A stretch of 22,595 bases of DNA, from positions 1 through 22,595 of IMG/VR virus record IMGVR_UViG_3300021963_000706, one strand, 5' to 3'. Under the pieces are notes generated by a model. That model did no database searches. It was given only the letters and a program-made list of their open reading frames with translations, and was not told where the DNA came from. The position numbers and the translations under genes are program-made. The stretch's first letter is position 1, and each line of letters starts with the position of its first letter. Positions 1 to 9,215 of the stretch are shown here, one piece after another. The stretch is from a virus.

Positions 1-275
1 CAGGGCTGCTCATTATCCGCTGGATCTATTCCGCCATCTATTTTGATATCTGCATCAGTTGCCCCAGTATAAAAGTTACCAGAATCATTTGCATCAAAGG
101 TATTAGGAATTATTTTATATTTATTAGAAATATCTTCTGTAGGTCTATATCGATAATTTCCTATTCTAAATATATTATCAGCAATATTCATATTCCATTC
201 AGCAATGACTGCAGATTGGGTTTTTATTGTGCTTGATGACTCTAGATGAGCCTTTAGTTCATCATTCTGAAACAT
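1..275 (-). CDS. Minor tail protein, N-terminal part (runs off the left edge)
   Basis: An open frame begins with ATG at 273-275 and stays open for 91 codons to the window edge. The ATG overlaps the stop of the preceding gene as TAATG, and an SD-like AAGAGGT lies just upstream, so translation is probably coupled. The visible N-terminus reads MFQNDELKAHLESSSTIK, then a stretch containing AVIAEWNMNIADNIF and RIGNYRYRP. The phrase 'AEWN' followed by short beta-type segments is typical of minor tail or tail-tip proteins of actinobacteriophages, and the place two genes after the tape measure fits a tail-tip or baseplate component. That family link is from memory and position, not from a search. The total length, domains and any receptor-binding role cannot be judged because the rest of the gene is missing. 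Confidence 0.8.
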   Translation of the reverse strand, partial: MFQNDELKAHLESSSTIKTQSAVIAEWNMNIADNIFRIGNYRYRPTEDISNKYKIIPNTFDANDSGNFYTGATDADIKIDGGIDPADNEQP

Positions 276-916
276 TATACCTCTTCCAGGCTAACGCTAA
301 TATTCCAGAAATCAAAATTGCTACCGCCTCTTTTTACTACACTGTAATTAAAATCTGTAAAATACATTTGTAGTAATTGATTATATTGTGGTAAATGTGC
401 ATATGCATTTGAGTCTTTCCCAAAGTTTGAATACTTGTCATATGCAAGATATACCCAGAATGGACCCTGGTGTGTTTCATACCAGTCTAATAGTTCTACT
501 CCGCCTGCACCGCCGTCAGTTGTATACTCCAGGTTATTTGATCCAGCGTGTGGAGATACTCCTGTTGTTGCATTAAATTCAGGAACTGTAAAATATGATC
601 TTGATGGAAGCATTTGCCAAGAAGTGTTTATCTGAAGTTTGTCTGCTATGTGATAAGAGCGCATTCTTCCATTAATCATTCTTTCTCGTTTTTCAATTCT
701 GATAGGTTTAAAATCAATATCTTGTCTGTTATCATCAGATAATATTAAAAACTGGTTATAAAGCGAAGTATCTGTTTCTGATCCTGGATCTTGACCTACT
801 TCAAGGCCATTTGGTATATATACACCGTCAACTAATGTGCCAGAGTTATTAGACCACAACATGGACTGAGGACGTTGATATTTACGTCTTCCTGTAATAT
901 AACTAGCACTTGACAT
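275..916 (-). CDS. Putative tail-tip / minor tail protein (213 aa)
   Basis: This 213-residue protein starts at ATG 914-916, overlapping the tape measure stop as TAATG, with AAGGAGC about 12 bases upstream. It has no signal peptide or membrane segment. It is rich in aromatic residues and short polar stretches, as expected for a beta-rich virion protein. The C-terminus (about residues 165-213) runs through YFTDFNYSVVKRGGSNFDFW and ends ISVSLEEV, which resembles the closing strands of distal tail and minor tail proteins. The gene directly after a tape measure usually encodes the distal tail protein (Dit or lambda M/L-like), which joins the tube to the tip. I therefore infer that role by position, without a decisive motif. 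It could instead be a smaller tip accessory protein. Confidence 0.75.
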   Translation of the reverse strand: MSSASYITGRRKYQRPQSMLWSNNSGTLVDGVYIPNGLEVGQDPGSETDTSLYNQFLILSDDNRQDIDFKPIRIEKRERMINGRMRSYHIADKLQINTSWQMLPSRSYFTVPEFNATTGVSPHAGSNNLEYTTDGGAGGVELLDWYETHQGPFWVYLAYDKYSNFGKDSNAYAHLPQYNQLLQMYFTDFNYSVVKRGGSNFDFWNISVSLEEV

Positions 917-3900
917 TATATTCTATTGCTCCTTATTCGTTTTGAATCTACCTGCTTGATTTGTGTCATTACAGCCCGTGCAATTTCATCAGGGTTTGCA
1001 TCAGACCTTACATTTACTGCAACACTATAATTATACACTGAAGCATCTGCATAACTTCCATTGTTGATAGCCTTCATTTTATCAACACCATAATTTTGAA
1101 CAGCATATCTGCTCATAATAAACTCACCTGGTGTCAACATTGAAGGAACTACATCTGTTCCTATTACTGGACCACCTACAGCATATCTTTTAATTAAACC
1201 TCCAGAAGATTTTCCTGTTGGCCAATTTGCAAACTGTGATGCGGCTATTGCATTACCACCAAATCTCTTAAGGTCTGCAGCAGCCTTTGCCTTTGCGGCT
1301 GCATCTGCCTTGGCTTTTGCTGCTGCTGCTGCTGTCGTTGCCTTTGTTGAAGAAGCCATTACTTTATTGGCTGCATTAATTACTTTTTTATCTTGTGCTG
1401 CTAAAGCATGCCCAAAGTCACTTGGAGTTGAGTTTTTCTTTGTATCTTGAATTACTTTTTTATCTGCTGCAGCAAGTGCGTGTCCAAAATCACTTGGAGT
1501 TGATCCAGCAACCTTAGACTTTTCTACTATTTGATCATATGCAGCCTTTGCTGCTGTACCAGGCTTTGAAATTTCTGCTACCATTGCATTGTATTTATTT
1601 TTTTCATCTACTAAATTAATAGCATTAATTACTTTTTGATCTGCTGCAGCAAGTGCATGGCCCCAATCACTAGGAGATGTTCCTGCAGTTTTAGATACGG
1701 CAACCAATTCATTGTATTCTGACTTTGCCTCATCTAAATATTGTGTAAACCCATTTTTAGGTCTTCCAGTATAGTCTGTTCCGCCTGAGTCAGAGGTAGC
1801 AGTAATTCCATCGCTACCACCTGTAGACCCACCTGTAGACCCACCTGTAGATCCACCTGTAGACCCACCTGTAGATCCACCTGTAGACCCACCTGTATCG
1901 CCACCTGTATCGCCACCTGTATCGCCACCTGTGTCTCCGCCTGTATCGCCACCTGTAGATCCACCTGTAGACCCACCAGGGGATCCAATATTTTCATAAA
2001 CAGTTACTACTTTATGTGTAGTTACAAATTCTTTTTCAAGACTCTGCCAATATTTTACAATGCTATCAACAATGTCTAGTGCTGCCTGCATAGCAACTGT
2101 ATACTCATCGCTTGCTGTCTTTGCAAGATCAATTCTATTTTTAATTTCTTCCCATTGAAGTTTTGTTCTACCAAGAACTGTGAGGGACTGGATTAACTCT
2201 CTCTTTTTTGCCTCTTCAATACGAACTCGTTCTTGTGCAGGCTCTAACTCTTTTTCCTCAATATTAAATATTTCATCACGAAGTGTTTTTATTTGTGTTT
2301 CAATTTGAGAACGTGTATAGCCTAAAGTATTTCTAACATTAGCCAACTCATTTTCTTTTGCAGCCTCTAGTGATTTTTGTTGAGCATCAATTGCATCACT
2401 AGCCTGTTGTGCACGAATATCCTGTGCAGCACGAGCAGCAGCAGAAATGTCACCCTGAGATAAAGCATCTGCTAGTGTAAGTTGGCCCTTTTGTTGTCTA
2501 GAAATTTGTTCATTAATAGATCTAATCTCATCTAAAGCCTTAAATTTAGCATCATACTTATCATTAATTTTTTCTTCTTGTTTTTCTATATCTACTAATT
2601 GCGCTTCCCAGTCATCTATCTGATACTGAAGTCCCGCAATTTTATCTTGAGCCTTTTCAATTACATCTTGATCGCCAAGTGTTGCCTTTTGGAAATCAAT
2701 TTCAATTTTTGTTTCCATTGCAGAGAACTTTTCCATAGCCTTATCAAAGCCATTCTGGAATACAGACTCTTTAAATTCTATGCTATCAAATATCTGCTGT
2801 AATCTCTTTTTGAAATCTATACCCCAGTCACCATTTTTAGCCATTTCAGTTAGACCAGCATCGGAGAGTATAGCCATTTCTTCCATAGTAGAAAAGCCCT
2901 TTTGTCTTATAGCAGTCTTAACATCAATATCACTTTTAGCAGATGCGAAATCTTCCTGAACTCTCTTTTTTGCTTCTGATTTTAATCTTTCTGCCTGAAC
3001 TTGTTTATAAAGTTTAATTAATTTTTCAGCGCTTTTACTGTTACCTTCACTAGCAATCATTGCAGCCAAAGCAGTATCAGCAATTAGTTGATGGGCTTCA
3101 GAGACTCCAACTCCAGCCTCTCTAAGTATGTCGTATGCCTTGGCTTGATCTTTTAACTCTTGTTGTTGTCTTAATAATGATGACTGAAAATCTCCAGCAA
3201 CAATAGAATTTAATGCTTCTTGAATTGTTTTGGCATCACGCTTAAGTTCAATAATGTTTCCCTTATTGTCAAACTTAAATAATGACTTTTTGCGTTTTTC
3301 ATACTCTTTAGGGTCCATGCCAACTATTAACTCAATAAAGTTACCTTTGGCTCCTAATCTTGTAAGGTCTTGTTCTATACCGCCGAAGAAATCAATAGTC
3401 TTTTTACCACCAAATAGGTTATCCAAAACCTTTCTAGAAGCAGACCAACCCTCAGTTACTTGTATCTGATTTTTACGAACATCTCTTAATTTCTTTACAA
3501 GGTCATCAAGAGGAGATGAAAGAGTTTTTCCTGATGAACCTGGCCCCTTGTTGCTAGACTTAAGGCTTGTATCTGTTGACACCTGAGTAACCTTTTGTGC
3601 ACCCATTATCATGTAATCTGCAGGAGTTTTTCCAGGATTTTGTTTTAACCAGTTTTCTAACTCTTCTTTATTATTTCCTTCAAGGTTTGCAATTGTAGTT
3701 AATGTTTGTAAATAAACTTTTTGTTGAACTGGATCTAAAGAATTGAAATATTCTTGATCCTTTCTTAATGCTTCCATTTCTTCTGCGCCTAGGATAGTTG
3801 CAGCAACTTCTAAGGATATTTTTCCTTTTTGCTCATTAATCTTATCAATAACTGCTTGTAGTTCTGCTGCTGCCTTTGGATTATCCTGATAGTATTTTAG

Positions 3901-6900
3901 TGCAACATCAATATCCAATACATTAGAAACCTTAGCAATGTCAGAGAATAAATCTAAATGCTTTCTTGCTTCTTCTGGACCTTTTGTTTCTATCTCGGCA
4001 ACAAACTTACCAGCAGCCTTTTTATTCTTAAACATAGAAGCAATACCTTGAACTTCATTTGCAAATGTACCGCCAAACTTACCAATAATATTTAGCATAG
4101 CATTCATAGACTTCTTGCTCTTACCAAACATTTCTATCATATCCATTAACTGTATTGGGTCAATATTTCCTGTTGCTAATTGCATTTTAAGAGTATATTG
4201 TTGCTCTGACTTAAGGCCAGAATCCTCAATCATTGTTTTGGCTAACGGGGCTACGTCTTCTAAGGCAGTTCCTTTGTACTTCTTTGTTATTGCTTTGTCT
4301 ACACCAGTTTCTAAGGCTTTTCTTGTTGCACCCTCTGATTTTGCAAACTGCTGCTGTATTTGATCTACAGTCTTTTTGTTTTCTGCAAGAAGTCCATTTC
4401 TTTGTTGCAAATAAAGATTAGTTAATCTTTCTGCTTCTGCCTGATTTCCTGCAGCCTTTGCTGATTCAATTTTCTTTTCATATTCTAAATCAAGAGAGTC
4501 AATCATTTGCTGCTGTTGCTCAAGTGCTACCTTGCTCATTGCAACAGATGCTCCAGACGCTTCGCCAATTCTTTGCATTCTTTCTTTTCTACCAAAGAAA
4601 TTACCTGCGATTGCTCCTACTCCTGTACCAAGTACTGCACCTATAGCAGTTCCTATTCCAGGAAGAATTGCACTTCCTATCGCTGCACCAATTCCTGCGC
4701 CTACGCCTGCGCCTGCAAATGTAGATCCTACGGCTTGTGTTAAATCACTTACACCTAAAATGTTAGATTTTCTTCTACCTCTAAATGCTCCAGCCTGACC
4801 TGCTCCTTGTGCAGCAAGATTCATTCTTCCACGAGTTTCTTCAATCATCTTTACTCTTATAGACAATGGATCTTTAACCAAATTTTCACCATTTGGCCCA
4901 AGTAATTCTATCAACTTTGCATTTACCTGAATTCCGAATCCGTAATCTCCAAGTTCCTTGCCAATGTTTCCAGCAATGGATCTTGCCTGTGCTGGTGTTA
5001 ACGAACCAGAAATTACACCAGTAACTAATTGATTTGTTAAATCTGCCTGAGCCTGCTTTTTACCAACTGCCTTTATGTTTTGACCTACTCCAGATAATGT
5101 TGCTTTACCTAAATCTGATTGTACAAAACTTTCACCAAATGTTGTTTTTCCAGACTGTACTTCAAATGGAGAGAATCCCTGTTCTCTTCTTCTTCTCATT
5201 ACCTCGCCAGCACTTACTGTACCCGCAAACTTACTTAATTCTGTTATGGCTTGATTGCTTGACTGGGTGGCCTCTGCCATTTTCATTGCTGCATCTTGTG
5301 CTTTGTCAAATGCCATTCTTGTAGATGTTATTGCATATATTAAAGCACCTAGGGCAACAATAGTTCCGCCAATTTTTGCAGGCATCATTGCAAGCATAGA
5401 TAGTGCCATCAAAGGCATCATTAATTGCTGAGATACTTCTCCAACTTTGCCAGGTGCCATAGAGCCAGCCATAGCAGCCATAGAGAGGCCCATAGCCGCT
5501 CCACCTGCACTCATTCCACGCTTAGGGTTGTCTGGGTCTACTGGCTGCCGTCTAAACCTTCCAAAGAAGCCTCCACCCTTTCCTCCTCCACCACCAGCGT
5601 TTCCTCCAGTTCCTGCACCGCCTGCAATAAACCCAGTTACTGAAGACTCCTTTAGCATTCTCTTTGTAGCAAGATCTTGAAGTCTTGCCTGCTTTTCTAT
5701 TTGTCTACGTAATGATTTTTGAACTGGATCAGTTGGTCCTGTTCCGTATAGTGCTGCTCTTGATGCTGCTGCCTTTTGTGATTGTGTGCCCTGAACTGCA
5801 GCAGCACCTAATTGTTGTCCCGCTGCCTTTGCATCGTCTACATATTCCTTAAGTCCAACAATTGCACCAGATGCAATTTCTCCACCAATCTTTTTTGTAA
5901 CCTTTGACGGAGAGGCAACTTGTGCTCTCTCGGCCATTCCTTCTACTAATCCCTTTTCTGCTAAGTCTACTAAACTAAAGCCTTTCTTCTTGTAGAATGT
6001 AAATCTATCTCCACCTCTACGAATCTTCATTCCATTAACATCTACAGCACCCTTACTTCCTCCACCAGGGGCTGTTGCTAGTCCCGCCATTTTTTGTGCT
6101 GCTTGAGAAATATTAATTCGTGCTTCACCAGCAGTGAGTGCTAATTGATCAAACGACTTAACTAGTCTATTTTCAGCCCCCATTTTTCTACGACCATAGT
6201 CGTATGCTTCTTTAACATGAACATCTGTTATTCTTGTATTTGCATCAAGGCTTGTTAAATAATCTTTCATGTGTGCATCTAGCATAGACAAATCTTGTGT
6301 TGCATCTTGCATTTTTATTCCAGCATTCTTTAATGCAATTCTCCACCTTGAAAGACCTCTTTGATCCCAATCTTGCATAAATTCACCCTTAGCAACACCA
6401 CGACCACCTGGTTTCATTAAGTTATTCATAGAAACTTGTCGTCCATCTACATTAGACATACCAGTTGTTATTCCAAGTTTGCCATAGAGGTTTATCTTTA
6501 GTGTGTTAGCAAACTTCATGGCAACTGCCTCAATTGCTTGCATTGCTCTAGCGCTAACTATTCCTGCAGGAAGTTTCTTTAGCATGGTTGCCAAATCTAG
6601 GGCACCCATTACTCTTGGATTTCCTATATGAGAGAAATCTCCTGCTCCTGGAGTTCCTATTGCAAACTGACTCATTACTCCTCCAGCAATCATGTGTGAG
6701 ATTGCTGGCTTATTTCTTGGATCTTGTGCTGGACCTGCAGGTATTACTGCTTCTCCAGGAGTAAGCATTGCTGGAACTGTATCGGTACCTCTTGCAAAAT
6801 AAAATGGCTTTACCTTCTTGGTTCCAGATGCAAATCCTTTTCTACCCTTACCTACTATTGGACCACCAAAACCTCTTTGTGCTGCTATTGCTCTATTGTA

Positions 6901-8814
6901 AGCATTTACTAATGCATTTAGTGCAGCAATTTCAGAAGTAAAGGTTTGTGAAAGTTGTGTATGAACCTGATTCAACGAAGACGCTACTGCTGCTGCCTTT
7001 AACTGTTCTGATGTAAGATAGTTTGTTTGGTTGCCCAAAATAGTAGATGACTGGCCAGCCCTATTAAATACGCTCTTTATATTTACAAATAGTTTAATAA
7101 TATTAGCCAAACCATTAGCCAATAAACCAAATGTCATTAAGAATATAGGACCTATAGCACCAAGTAGGGTAGTTAATATGACTATGAACTTCTTTGTCCC
7201 GTCGCCTAGATTATTAAACTTTTCTAATACCTTGCCAACAAACTCTGCAATTGGCGTGATTGCCTTTAAGAACTCTTCTCCTATTGGAGCAATTGCAACC
7301 TTAAGGTCTTCTACTGTTTTCTTAAATTTATAGGTGGTAGACTCTTCTACTCTTGATAATTCTCGCTCTGAAAGAATTGCAAGTTCTTCAGTTGTTGCTT
7401 TGGTAAGTGTAAGAACTCTACTTGCTTGATTTCCTTCTTGAATAACATTTTGGAATAAAGTTGAAAGACGAGCAAACTGGAATTTTCCAAACAATTGTTC
7501 AATTGCACGTGCACGATTTAAAGGATCTAATGTATCTAGTGCAGCAGCAAACTGAATAACTGTTTCCTTAACATTACCCTGACTTCCCTCAACAATACCT
7601 TTAATATTAATTCCCATTTCAGCAAGCATCTTGCTTGCTTTTTCTGTTGGGTTAATTAAAGATGCAAGACCAGACTTTAATGCGTTTGCACCTTCAGATG
7701 CATTAATTCCACCTTCCTTCATAGCAGTTAAGAAGAAAGCAAGATCTTCAACATCTCCACCTAATTGTTTAACAACTGGACCAGCCTTTGGAATAGCAAC
7801 AGTTAAATCTTCAATAGATACAACTGTTTGGTTTTCTACTGAGTTTAAGAAGTCAATCTTTTTTGTTAAATCTTCTGCTGCAACACCAAATGCATTAGTT
7901 AAAGAAATTGTAGTTTCTAGTGCCTGCTCTTGTTCAACACCACCAAGTACTGAGAGTCTAGTTGCTTGATTTATTTGTGCAAGAAGATCTGCACCCATCT
8001 TACCCATTGCAGCAGCGTCTGCAGCCATAGACATAGTTTTTTCAACGCTAACGCCATACTTTGTAAATTCTTTTGCCAACAACTTAATTTCTTTAAGCAT
8101 TGCATCTGTTTCTTCGCCTGTGGTAAATAATTCACCATATACACGCTTAAATCTAATTGCCTGCTCTTCCATTGCCATAAATGTTTTAGCAGCAGTAGTT
8201 CCTAAATAAGCAAGAGGAATAGTAAAACCAACCATTAACTGACGACCAGCCCACTGAGTATTCTTACCAAAGTTGAGCATATTTGTTGCACCTTGCTTTA
8301 ATAATTGATTAAGCAAGGCTTGACGCTGAGAAGCAATAGCAGTTTGTGTTCCAAGATTTTGCATATCAAGAGCAAGAGGTCTAACTGCAATAGCCTTCAT
8401 TGCTCCATTTGCATCACGACCCATCTTAATATACTGGGTCTGTAAATCTTTTACTCTTTCTCTTGCAACTTTATTTACAGTATCAAATTCAGATTTAAAA
8501 AATCTTCCAAATGTTTTTGTTGCACCCATAGAATAGCGGTAGTAATCCCGCATTGAAAGTTTATTCTTCTCAAGGGCATTAGTAAAAGATTCAGTAGTTG
8601 TTTTTACATTTTGCATTGAGGCAGAGAATTTGCCTGTAGCATTAAGAGAATTAATTAAGTTTTGTTGCATATTGGCGGAGACGGCTGCAGCAGCAGCACC
8701 ACTCTTCGCCATTGAGGCATGGAAGGCTGATATTTGTTTTTGTAAAAGTTTGATACTGGCTAACGCCTCGGACGTATCTATATTTACATGAATATTGGAT
8801 TGAACATCAGCCAT
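916..8814 (-). CDS. Tape measure protein (2632 aa, TP901-1 core type)
   Basis: This is the largest gene in the window. The tape measure sets tail length during tube polymerisation and is released with the DNA at infection. ATG 8812-8814 has AAGAGGTGC upstream. Visible layout: an N-terminal helical region (1-210); a TP901-1-type core at about 215-430 (from MEEQAIRFKRVYGEL); a hydrophobic pair of segments at about 542-578; a TPGE motif (GTDTVPAMLTPGEAVIP) near 675-690; an ASPSK motif near 965; hydrophobic Met/Ala-rich stretches at about 1105-1168; a glycine zipper at about 1358-1408; charged coiled-coil at about 2040-2110; a GGST/GGDT low-complexity tract at 2280-2333; three PSDxGHALAA repeats at 2379-2480; and a second TPGE motif near 2552-2569. 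I see no peptidase or lysozyme motif. Assignment is secure from length, core, hydrophobic segments and position after the chaperones. Confidence 0.97.
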   Translation of the reverse strand: MADVQSNIHVNIDTSEALASIKLLQKQISAFHASMAKSGAAAAAVSANMQQNLINSLNATGKFSASMQNVKTTTESFTNALEKNKLSMRDYYRYSMGATKTFGRFFKSEFDTVNKVARERVKDLQTQYIKMGRDANGAMKAIAVRPLALDMQNLGTQTAIASQRQALLNQLLKQGATNMLNFGKNTQWAGRQLMVGFTIPLAYLGTTAAKTFMAMEEQAIRFKRVYGELFTTGEETDAMLKEIKLLAKEFTKYGVSVEKTMSMAADAAAMGKMGADLLAQINQATRLSVLGGVEQEQALETTISLTNAFGVAAEDLTKKIDFLNSVENQTVVSIEDLTVAIPKAGPVVKQLGGDVEDLAFFLTAMKEGGINASEGANALKSGLASLINPTEKASKMLAEMGINIKGIVEGSQGNVKETVIQFAAALDTLDPLNRARAIEQLFGKFQFARLSTLFQNVIQEGNQASRVLTLTKATTEELAILSERELSRVEESTTYKFKKTVEDLKVAIAPIGEEFLKAITPIAEFVGKVLEKFNNLGDGTKKFIVILTTLLGAIGPIFLMTFGLLANGLANIIKLFVNIKSVFNRAGQSSTILGNQTNYLTSEQLKAAAVASSLNQVHTQLSQTFTSEIAALNALVNAYNRAIAAQRGFGGPIVGKGRKGFASGTKKVKPFYFARGTDTVPAMLTPGEAVIPAGPAQDPRNKPAISHMIAGGVMSQFAIGTPGAGDFSHIGNPRVMGALDLATMLKKLPAGIVSARAMQAIEAVAMKFANTLKINLYGKLGITTGMSNVDGRQVSMNNLMKPGGRGVAKGEFMQDWDQRGLSRWRIALKNAGIKMQDATQDLSMLDAHMKDYLTSLDANTRITDVHVKEAYDYGRRKMGAENRLVKSFDQLALTAGEARINISQAAQKMAGLATAPGGGSKGAVDVNGMKIRRGGDRFTFYKKKGFSLVDLAEKGLVEGMAERAQVASPSKVTKKIGGEIASGAIVGLKEYVDDAKAAGQQLGAAAVQGTQSQKAAASRAALYGTGPTDPVQKSLRRQIEKQARLQDLATKRMLKESSVTGFIAGGAGTGGNAGGGGGKGGGFFGRFRRQPVDPDNPKRGMSAGGAAMGLSMAAMAGSMAPGKVGEVSQQLMMPLMALSMLAMMPAKIGGTIVALGALIYAITSTRMAFDKAQDAAMKMAEATQSSNQAITELSKFAGTVSAGEVMRRRREQGFSPFEVQSGKTTFGESFVQSDLGKATLSGVGQNIKAVGKKQAQADLTNQLVTGVISGSLTPAQARSIAGNIGKELGDYGFGIQVNAKLIELLGPNGENLVKDPLSIRVKMIEETRGRMNLAAQGAGQAGAFRGRRKSNILGVSDLTQAVGSTFAGAGVGAGIGAAIGSAILPGIGTAIGAVLGTGVGAIAGNFFGRKERMQRIGEASGASVAMSKVALEQQQQMIDSLDLEYEKKIESAKAAGNQAEAERLTNLYLQQRNGLLAENKKTVDQIQQQFAKSEGATRKALETGVDKAITKKYKGTALEDVAPLAKTMIEDSGLKSEQQYTLKMQLATGNIDPIQLMDMIEMFGKSKKSMNAMLNIIGKFGGTFANEVQGIASMFKNKKAAGKFVAEIETKGPEEARKHLDLFSDIAKVSNVLDIDVALKYYQDNPKAAAELQAVIDKINEQKGKISLEVAATILGAEEMEALRKDQEYFNSLDPVQQKVYLQTLTTIANLEGNNKEELENWLKQNPGKTPADYMIMGAQKVTQVSTDTSLKSSNKGPGSSGKTLSSPLDDLVKKLRDVRKNQIQVTEGWSASRKVLDNLFGGKKTIDFFGGIEQDLTRLGAKGNFIELIVGMDPKEYEKRKKSLFKFDNKGNIIELKRDAKTIQEALNSIVAGDFQSSLLRQQQELKDQAKAYDILREAGVGVSEAHQLIADTALAAMIASEGNSKSAEKLIKLYKQVQAERLKSEAKKRVQEDFASAKSDIDVKTAIRQKGFSTMEEMAILSDAGLTEMAKNGDWGIDFKKRLQQIFDSIEFKESVFQNGFDKAMEKFSAMETKIEIDFQKATLGDQDVIEKAQDKIAGLQYQIDDWEAQLVDIEKQEEKINDKYDAKFKALDEIRSINEQISRQQKGQLTLADALSQGDISAAARAAQDIRAQQASDAIDAQQKSLEAAKENELANVRNTLGYTRSQIETQIKTLRDEIFNIEEKELEPAQERVRIEEAKKRELIQSLTVLGRTKLQWEEIKNRIDLAKTASDEYTVAMQAALDIVDSIVKYWQSLEKEFVTTHKVVTVYENIGSPGGSTGGSTGGDTGGDTGGDTGGDTGGDTGGSTGGSTGGSTGGSTGGSTGGSTGGSDGITATSDSGGTDYTGRPKNGFTQYLDEAKSEYNELVAVSKTAGTSPSDWGHALAAADQKVINAINLVDEKNKYNAMVAEISKPGTAAKAAYDQIVEKSKVAGSTPSDFGHALAAADKKVIQDTKKNSTPSDFGHALAAQDKKVINAANKVMASSTKATTAAAAAKAKADAAAKAKAAADLKRFGGNAIAASQFANWPTGKSSGGLIKRYAVGGPVIGTDVVPSMLTPGEFIMSRYAVQNYGVDKMKAINNGSYADASVYNYSVAVNVRSDANPDEIARAVMTQIKQVDSKRIRSNRI
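1379..1679 (-). repeat. Three dispersed copies of a PSDxGHALAAxDKKVI motif in the tape measure gene
   Basis: Three similar segments of about 52 bases lie at 1628-1679, 1451-1502 and 1379-1430. They encode TPSDWGHALAAADQKVI, TPSDFGHALAAADKKVI and TPSDFGHALAAQDKKVI, at about residues 2379-2396, 2438-2455 and 2462-2479. The last two are almost adjacent, and the first is separated by about 40 residues of helical sequence. This suggests internal duplication of a short helical module near the end of the tape measure. Its function is not known to me. Confidence 0.8.
1817..1977 (-). repeat. 12-bp tandem repeat encoding GGST/GGDT tract in the tape measure
   Basis: About thirteen tandem copies of a 12-base unit (plus strand CCACCTGTAGAC with variants CCACCTGTATCG and others) encode alternating Gly-Gly-Ser-Thr and Gly-Gly-Asp-Thr, at about residues 2280-2333. 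The unit keeps the reading frame, so copy-number changes would alter length in steps of four residues. The tract is probably a flexible linker between the coiled-coil body and the C-terminal region. The variants are arranged in blocks (Ser, Asp, Ser), which points to expansion by slippage or unequal recombination. Confidence 0.9.
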
Positions 8815-8841
8815 CCATTTGCACCTCTTTTATATTTTTTA

Positions 8842-9171
8842 TTATGCGTTAACTAGATTGCCAACTAAAGATGCTGCTTCTGATAATTTAATTCCAGAAG
8901 CCTCTTCAACAATCTTGTAAACGGTTGGAAGATCTAGGTTTTCCTCAAGGGCAGCCATGTCTTCCGATAACTCTGGCTTATATTGTTTCATTGCAATAGC
9001 AACGCACTCCATAAGCAAAGTCATAGACTTTTCATTATCATCTGCCACTCCTGCGATTCCTTCAAACTTAGCCATGAAAGGTCTAAGCAAAGAGATCTTG
9101 AGTGGTCTTACTTTGATTTTTGTGCCGTCAATCAATGTGATTTCTTTTTCTTCGTGCACAGTTGTAGCCAT
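8842..9171 (-). CDS. Tail assembly chaperone, short form (109 aa)
   Basis: This 109-residue protein matches the N-terminal domain of the gene just upstream (9216-9902). Both share MAT at the start, then LIDGT, PLKI, LR, FM and FE in register over about residues 11-35, and YKI...GIK near residue 95. It corresponds to the lambda gpG-type chaperone, which coats the tape measure before tube assembly. It lies 27 bases before the tape measure gene, as expected. ATG 9169-9171 has a strong SD (AAGGAGGA, 4 bases before the ATG), and an extended -10 promoter lies further upstream at 9198-9206. Here the short form is a separate gene, not the pre-frameshift product of a shared one. The chaperone family is inferred from position and the paralogy. 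Confidence 0.88.
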   Translation of the reverse strand: MATTVHEEKEITLIDGTKIKVRPLKISLLRPFMAKFEGIAGVADDNEKSMTLLMECVAIAMKQYKPELSEDMAALEENLDLPTVYKIVEEASGIKLSEAASLVGNLVNA

Positions 9172-9197
9172 TTATTCCTCCTTATAAGGTTAAAGTA

Positions 9198-9206
9198 ATT
9201 ATACCA
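9198..9206 (-). promoter_or_regulatory. Extended -10 promoter before the short chaperone gene
   Basis: On the minus strand the site reads TGGTATAAT, a perfect TGnTATAAT extended -10. It lies in the 44-base gap after the long chaperone stop, 26 bases before ATG 9171. The predicted leader of about 20 bases would include the SD AAGGAGGA. No good -35 hexamer is visible, which is normal for extended -10 promoters. It would give the short chaperone and the tape measure their own transcription. Confidence 0.6.
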
Positions 9207-9215
9207 TAGTGGCTT

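Noticed and set aside
1734-1997. Second minus-strand frame with a LQVDLQVAIQV repeat
   Set aside because: It is only the out-of-frame reading of the 12-bp GGST repeat in the tape measure gene. The periodicity is fully explained by the repeat.
5425-5680. Two overlapping plus-strand open frames rich in Pro and Ser
   Set aside because: They lie opposite the Gly-rich and Ala-rich part of the tape measure, lack ribosome binding sites, and match the composition of its complement.
7031-7969. Plus-strand open frames of about 100-112 codons opposite the tape measure core
   Set aside because: Every other gene is on the minus strand and the opposite frame encodes the recognisable TP901-1 core. No promoter or SD is visible.
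8842-9215. Programmed -1 frameshift joining the short chaperone to a longer product
   Set aside because: Only 27 bases separate its stop from the tape measure start, leaving no room for an extension frame; the extension exists in the upstream paralog instead.
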